Shown here piece by piece: positions 57,945-64,000 of a DNA stretch of 64,000 bases. The notes below the pieces were generated by a model. It made no database searches, was not told the DNA's origin, and saw only the letters and a program-made list of their open reading frames with translations. A program made the translations under genes and the position numbers. The stretch is taken from the NCBI GenBank assembly GCA_002786025.1, contig NHNW01000042.1, positions 310,001-374,000 on the forward strand. The letters are read 5' to 3'. How positions within the stretch are numbered: the first letter of the stretch is position 1; the number at the start of each line of letters is the position of its first letter. The stretch is from Zasmidium citrigriseum. Lineage: Eukaryota; Ascomycota; Dothideomycetes; Mycosphaerellales; Mycosphaerellaceae.

Positions 57945-59150
57945 CTACTACCCTTCCTTAAATCTAAGCTCTAGCTACTTAGATAGACTTATACTAATAT
58001 ACGAGCGTAACCGTAGGTCTCTATTATCGAATATACGCTTAATAGTATAAAAATCTTCTACCCTATATAACTAGAACGTCCTTATACGTAGCTAGTTAAA
58101 GAACTTACTCTACTCTTCGACTAGATTAATCTACTCTTACTTAGGTTATAAGCTTCGTAAAGGACTACTTATCGGTTATTACTACTACTTCTAAGAGCTA
58201 CTATTATAGACGTAGACTATCTAAGTAACTAGCGGAGTAGATATAGTCGCTTTTACTCTCGCTACTTAAGAAAAGGGGTTACTCTTAGCTATAGTATTCC
58301 TCTACTTCTACCTTATTATCTTAAAGACTAAGGTAGAGCCTAGATTAGCTAGAGTCCGGGTACTATCTTATAAACCCTTCGCCTACTTAATAGTAACCTC
58401 CTTATAGATTATATAATAGTTATTAGGTAAGTCTATACCGTCGAAGTAGTAGAAGCCGCTATAGTTATTATACGCTATCTTCTTATAAGGCTAGAAGCGA
58501 CGTAATTAATTACGCTAGTTACCTACTTCGTTAAGTAGCTTATTAATTTACTAATCTACTTTATAGTTATCTCGTTACTTATCTTCTTCTATCTAATAAC
58601 GACGCTATTAAGAGAGTATCTTATCCTCTATATTAATATTATAGTAGCGAACCTTATTCTCGGCCTCTATCTACTATTAATTCCTTAGATTAATTAACTA
58701 CTACTAGGTAGCTATTATACGTCTAGTAGCTAGCGCTAGTATCGATTTACTAGGCCTAGCGGTAGTCTTCCTTTATCTAGGTATAGTAGTAGGTACTAGA
58801 GTAGTATTAATAACGGCCTAAGTAATAATTAATTATAAATATTACCTACTAGTACTCTACTAGTCGTCTAGCTAGATTAACGCCTACTTAAAGGACTATA
58901 TATCCTCGCTATTACTATAACCTATAAGGCTAGTAGCTAGCTAAGAAGGTATTACGAATACGATAGTTTATATAGTAAGCCTTAATAAGGGTAGGCTACT
59001 AGACCTTATACTTCGGATTATACTCTAGAAACTAGTTACGCTACTTAAGGAAGGATATCTAAAAGGCTATACCTATAGAGTATACCTAGCGAGCCTTTAT
59101 CTACTACTTAAGCCTCTACTTCTTATATATAATAAGGAACTAGACTCCGA
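57945..59150 (-). pseudogene. Possible RIP-killed coding sequence, family unknown
   Basis: Two minus-strand stretches read as protein apart from RIP-type stops: about 59150-58530, and 58512-57945 (for example YNNYSGFYYFDGIDLPNNYY). They lie in different frames with an unclear join. Stop density in the second part is high, so the call is weak. It could be part of a transposable element. Confidence 0.25.
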
Positions 59151-59652
59151 TATTATAGTCCTTATTTTTAGAACTTATAAGGTTTAGGTAGGAAGCTATA
59201 GGTAAAAGTAAGAATAGTAATATACGAGTAAAAATAGTACGACTCGAATTAATAGAGAAGTCGAAAGGAGAGAGAGGTTAGATCTAGAGAAAACCTTATA
59301 TACGCTAAGGCTAGCTATAGGCTTCGTTATATAGGCCTAGGCTTATAATATTACCCCCCTCCCTCTAAGGAGGATCGTCCTAGTCCTTAAAAATTATATA
59401 TTCGTAGAAGTTTCCGTACTTAGCGTATAGCGTATAAAGCTAGCGAAATCTTTTAATTCCTTTCTCTTCTTTATAATACTATCTATTATCTATAAGTTCC
59501 TATCTAGCCTAGGCTAAGCCTTTCTAACTCTCCCTTATATAGCTAATAGCTAACTATAGCTAGCTAGTATTATTAATAGCCTAGCCTAAGCCTATCTTTT
59601 ACTTTACTTCCCTCTAATCGCCTATCGCCGCCTAGTCGCTACTATAGGCTCT

Positions 59653-60523
59653 ATAGCTAAGACTACGTTAAAGAACGCCTACTACGATTCTACTAAGAAA
59701 GGCCTAGGCTTAGATAATCTATATATCTACTACCTCTACTCGCCTAACGAGGTCGAAGACTTACGCGACCTCTACTACCTCTCTACTAAGAAGAAGCCTA
59801 ATAGAGTCGTCGCTAAGTACTACTAGTACTCTCGTAACTATAACTATACCTACTTCTAGGTAAGAATTAGTAGTTCTACTCTCGTCTAGCCTATTCTAAC
59901 CCCTTCTTTAGATCCCTATAAGTAATAAGGATAAGTAGTAGAAGCTTCGTAGTAAGATTAAGGCCGCCTAGAGTAAGTATAGTAAAGTCTTAACTAACGA
60001 GATTATCGTCTTTACTAGTAATATCGAGAAGTAAGTTATTACTAGGCTTCTTTTATATATTCTAGGCTATTCTAACCTTTTCTTAGCGAGTAAGGTACCG
60101 TATATAGCGATAGCGGCCTAACTCGTTACCTTAGTATAGCTATATAGAATATAACTAGCGAGAAAGTACTAAAGCTAGGTAACTAGGTATATTTATCTAG
60201 CCCTTTCTACGCTATTCTATACTAATATTACCTAGGGCTCCTCTAAGAAGTATAAGTATAGCGCTACGAATAATAGTAATAGCGACGAGAAGGACCTAGT
60301 AATCTCCTAGTTATACGCCTATTTACGTATAATAGCTAAGGAGCTCGATAATAGGCGCCTTAAGGTTAAGTAGTAGCGCTATAAGAGTAAGGATAGTAAC
60401 TACGACGCCTATACCTAGCGTATCCTAGCTATATTCCTAACCTCGATAGCCGCTAATAGGGCTAGTCTACTCGCTCTTAAGTAGGTAGAGGATAAGGCTA
60501 AGGTCTTCTCTAAAGAGGATTAA
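59653..60523 (+). pseudogene. RIP-killed gene fossil with an intact intron, family unknown
   Basis: A frame of 273 codons can be drawn as 59653-59859 joined to 59912-60523. The proposed start is ATA (an RIP form of ATG) in ATAGCTAAG. The 52-base intron 59860-59911 keeps a GTAAGA donor, a CTAAC branch (59896-59900) and a TTTAG acceptor, and joining is phase-perfect up to TAA at 60521. Inside, the only interruptions are TAG/TAA at a rate expected for Gln plus Trp. Segments such as KNAYYDSTKKGLGLDNLYIY, YSPNEVEDLRDLYYLSTKKK and DNRRLKVK are clearly protein-like. I see no transposase, RT or integrase motif. It may be element cargo or a duplicated host gene. Confidence 0.5.
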
Positions 60524-60949
60524 TATAGGTATCTTATAATATACTATTCTTATCTTCTCTATACCTCTCTAGGCTATACGTTTATACTTCTAGTATAAGA
60601 GCCTTTAAATAGTAGGTAGTAATAGTACTAGTATATTATTTTTAACTCTATATTCCCCTTTCCTTATATTATAATCCCCTATTCTTAGGGCGCGAACCCT
60701 TTAGAAGCCTACCTAGCCCTTTCCTACCTATTCTTAGCTAGTCTAGTCTAGTCTAGCCCTTTATCCTTCTTTCTAGCGGCGACTAGCCTAGTCTAAGGGT
60801 TTATACCTTCTTAAGTATACTCTAGGGTATATAGTATATCCCTTAATACCTAATTAGTTAAATTCTACGAAATATCTTATTTATATATATTTAGCGGCGC
60901 TTTCTTAGCCCTCTACGCTACTTATAGCCCCCTTTCCCTAACTCTCTAG

Positions 60950-63360
60950 TTACTCTAGCCTTATATACCTTTATAGCTACCTTACTAATATATACTACTA
61001 GCTTCTAACTATCTTTATCGCTCTCGTAGCCCTCCTAGGCTACTAGGTACTCCTAGTTACCTAAGGAGTCGACGCGCTAGCCCTTAATAGTCTATATATT
61101 ATACTTTTCCTCTAGTTCCGTATTATATCTTATTACCTTCTACTATAGCCTAGACCTATCGAGGTTAGCCTTCTCTAGTAGCGATATATAGAAGGTTAGG
61201 TAGATCTTTATACTATTAAGTAGATCTAGGGTATATACTACCTTATTTACTATATAGGCGATTAGGAATAGGCTAAGGTATTTATAGTCTAGCTTTCTAC
61301 TTAGTTTTACTATCTTAATATTATAGTTAGATAGGTAGACTATATCGCCTATATTAAACCCTACGTCTAGATACTACTTATCGTACTACTTAGCCTATAT
61401 CTTCTTAACCCTCCTTAGTCTCTTCTAGAGAGCCTTCTATATAGCTAGTAACTAGTTCGCTATAGCCTCCGCTTTAGTACTACTAGACTAGACTAGCCCT
61501 ATCTATAGCTAGTTTACCCTTTATAGGTCCCTAACTTAGTTTACCTAGAAAGGGGTAATACTAGTAGATTCGTTCTAGGTATCGTTATATATAAATTCTA
61601 CTAACGAGAGTAGTCTAGCCTAGTTATCCTTCTTATAGTTATAATACGTATAGAGGTACTACTCTAGCGTCTAGTTCTAGCGCTTCGTCTAGCTATTAGT
61701 TTAGGGATAGAACGCTATACTAAGCTTCCTCTTAATCCCTAGGTAGGCGTAGAGAGTACTCTAGAACTTCGAGGTTAAGATAGGGCCCTAGTTAGAGGTA
61801 ACGAAGCGTAGCTTACTATAAAGCCTCTATACTTTACGAAGGAATAGGTCCGCTAGCCCTTTAGTAGTAATATCCTTCTAGTATAGAATATAGTAGGCTA
61901 TCTTAGTAAAGCGGTCTATAACTACGAGAATTAAATCGTATACCTACCTTAGTAGGCTACTTAGAGGTAGGTCTATAATAAAATCGAGCGTTAGGTCTTC
62001 CTATAGCCTATTTAGTAGCGGCTTAGCGTATAGCTTACTATATAGAGCGTAGCGCCTAGGTTTTACCTATCTATAGGCCTTATAAGTACGTACGTAGTCC
62101 TTAATATACTTACGTATCTTTAGCTAGTAGAATACTCTCTAGGCTAGCTTAATTATCCTCTTAAATCCGAAATAGCCGCTTAGGGGGTTATTATAGTATT
62201 CCTATAGTACTCTAAGTTAGTCCGCGCCTTTAGGTATATATAGGCGCCTCTTCTACTATAGTATATTACTATCGTCCTTCTAATAGCGCTTCTATAGTAA
62301 GTCCTCGCCTTCTATAAGGGCTTTCTAGAGCTTCCTAGCGCCCTCGTTAGCTAGTAGGCTCGACCTAGTAGTATCTACCTAAGACTAGGTATAATCTTCT
62401 CTCTATATATAGGTCTTTAGGCCTTTAGTAGCCTTCTATACTAGGACCTACCTTAAAGTAGCCTCTACGAACCTCTATTAGAGGTAGTCTAGGCTCTACT
62501 AACCCTCCTTTTTAGTCGCCTACCGCCTTAAATAACCCTTAGTATTATAGTCTAGGCGCCTACTAAGGGCGTCTATAGCTCTATTAGCCTTCCCTAGCTA
62601 ATATATAACCCTAAAATCGATATATACTAGCTATTCTACCTAGTAAACCTACTATCTTAATAGCGCCTTAGTCGTTATAAATACCCTAAGGTTATAGTAG
62701 TTTATAAGGAGCTTAACCTAGTATCTTAACCTCTCGAGGTAGTAGTAGAAATATTTAAAGATAGTTATAATAGCTAGGAGTTCCCTATTATAGGTATTAT
62801 AGTTCTACTCTATAGTAAATATCTTTTTCGAGAAGAATCCTATAGGATACTACTATATTTTACTCTTATACTTATACTACTAGCTTAGGACTTTAGATAT
62901 AGTATACCTAGAGGTATTAGTCTCGATATAAATAGGCTTCTCTAGGTTAAAATAGCGTAGTATAGGCGTAGATACGAACGCCTACTTAAGTTACTTAAAC
63001 GCTATCTAAGCTTCGCTATCGAGGTCTAAATACTTCGATTCCTCTCTCTTCTATACTCTACTTAGCGAGCTTCCCTTAGTATAGTAGTTTAGGAGCGTAG
63101 CGAGGTAAGAGAAGGCCTATATAAAGCGGTAGTAGTAGTTCGTAAAGCTAATAAAGACCTAGATATCCCTTACTAATACTAGTATAGGCTATTCTTAGAC
63201 TACCCTAACTCTCTCTAGGTTAACTATAATATCTTCCCTACTTACTACGAACCTAAGGAAGTCTATATATAAAGGTAGGATTAGGAGGTAAGGTTAGAAG
63301 CCTAGTCTTAGTAGCTAGGTTAGTAGATCTAATTAGCTAGGGAAAAGAGGTTAGGCGTAA
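60950..63360 (-). mobile_element. RIP-killed Ty3/gypsy chromovirus pol, 5' truncated
   Basis: Read on the minus strand. RT-RNase H (about 63,360-62,690): YIDFLRFVVSREDIIVNLER, FNLEKPIYIETNTSRY, YPIGFFSKKIFTIE. Integrase H2C2 region and core (about 62,200-61,490): GYFGFKRIIKLA, KDYVRTYKAYR*VKPRRYAL, LDFIIDLPL, VIDRFTKIAYY, and LEFIYND-type end. Chromodomain at about 61,090-61,000 (YLVA*EGYES). The order RT-RH-IN-chromodomain marks a Ty3/gypsy chromovirus that targets heterochromatin. Gag, protease and the RT fingers are absent, and the sequence changes character near 63,360, probably where another element inserted. Gln/Trp codons are stops throughout. LTR limits not determined. Confidence 0.8.
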
Positions 63361-63699
63361 TACCTATAATTTATAGAGGTTATATACCTTAGTATAGAGA
63401 ATAGAAATAGAGAGCTATAGATCCTAGTATATTAGATCCCTATAGGTCTAGTACGATAGAGATTTAAATAAGAGACGTATACGTCTTAAGTAAAAGGTAG
63501 AAATTAGTTTATCTTCTAACCCTTAGTTTAGTCGAGGGCGTTCTATATACTATAATATATCCTTTAAGTAGATAGCTACTCTATTACGTTACGCTTACGT
63601 TATAGCCTTTCTATACTAGCTTCCTCTATATATAGAGTACTAGCTCGTTTTAATAGTTCTAATTTCTCTTAATAGTCGCGGTCTATAGAACCCTAACGA

Positions 63700-64000
63700 T
63701 ATAGCGCTAAGAGCTTAAGCTACTATTACTAGCCCTTCGATAGCTACTTATACGCGAGCCTTAGCTAGAGCGTAGTATCCTTCGAACGATAGTTAGACTT
63801 AGATTAGCGATAAAGAAGGCCCTACTAAGCCTAATCCTAAAGGGGATACGAACGCGGATAATAATAATAACGCGCTAGGCGCTTCGAATAAAAACCGTAA
63901 TAACGACGATAGCGAAACGCCTAACTAAGAGCTCGATCGCCTTTAGTAAGAGTACGCTACTCTATAGCGAGATATAGAAGCTAGTACCTTACGAGTAGGT
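63700..64000 (+). mobile_element. Start of another RIP-killed element, gag-like, cut by the window edge
   Basis: A plus-strand frame reads GASNKNRNNDDSETPN then, with RIP stops, ELDRL**EYATL*RDIEA, a charged coiled-coil start like those of gypsy Gag proteins. It points away from the minus-strand pol, so it would belong to a different, perhaps nested, copy. Too short to be sure. Confidence 0.3.

Larger units (their letters stand above)
56441..64000. repeat. Hyper-RIP block: no CpA or TpG dinucleotide
   Basis: From the last CA at 56,439-56,440 to the window end I find no CA or TG on reading the lines, while CG and TA are frequent. This is the footprint of repeat-induced point mutation (C to T at CpA on either strand) carried to completion. 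It follows that no ATG, CAG, CAA, TGG or TGA triplet exists; former Gln and Trp codons became TAG or TAA. The left edge is sharp, within about 100 bases. Confidence 0.95.

Overview
This window is nuclear DNA from a filamentous ascomycete (Pezizomycotina; Dothideomycetes-like is my inference, not proven). The evidence is spliceosomal introns of about 45-190 bases with GT..AG ends and CTAAC/CTGAC branch points; typical ascomycete genes (velvet regulator, Sas3 histone acetyltransferase, fungal rhodopsin-type membrane protein, complex I MWFE subunit, Uds1 septation protein); and a right end destroyed by repeat-induced point mutation (RIP).

Layout. 1-3850: the 3' part of a Baeyer-Villiger-type monooxygenase and a convergent MFS exporter. 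4.7-8.0 kb: decayed accessory genes (minus-strand relic, then a plus-strand zinc-finger relic). 8.67-13.0 kb: a 21-exon minus-strand gene for a secreted Thr/Ser/Val-rich repeat protein built from serial, mostly phase-1 exons. 13.0-16.2 kb: no convincing gene. 16.2-20.3 kb: frameshifted relic of a UPF1-like SF1 helicase. 20.7-22.2 kb: an intact DEAD-box-like ATPase with a non-canonical motif II. 23.4-28.2 kb: a compact three-gene set (SDR, Dal5-type transporter, DgoD-like dehydratase) that looks like uptake and breakdown of a sugar acid. 28.6-33.2 kb: SnoaL/NTF2-like protein, rhodopsin-type seven-helix protein and an Acinus-like SAP/RRM splicing factor. 38.1-40.3 kb: a VosA-type velvet regulator whose frame continues, across one TAG, into a forkhead-like domain. 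42.6-50.5 kb: Sas3 (PHD + MYST), the MWFE subunit of complex I with its start codon split by an intron, an ACC-synthase-like PLP enzyme and a GDSL esterase. 51.9-54.8 kb: a long coiled-coil Uds1 protein.

56,441-64,000: an extreme RIP block in which I find no CpA or TpG dinucleotide at all, so no ATG exists. It holds fossils of a Tc1/mariner transposase (plus strand), a Ty3/gypsy chromovirus pol (minus strand), the start of another element running off the right edge, and an unrecognised 272-codon gene fossil that still shows an intact intron.

Coding models below were joined by hand from splice signals and reading-frame continuity; no transcript evidence was available. The points most worth a second look are the velvet-forkhead arrangement, the total CpA/TpG loss, the intron-bearing fossil inside it, the exon-array secreted protein, and the split start codon.
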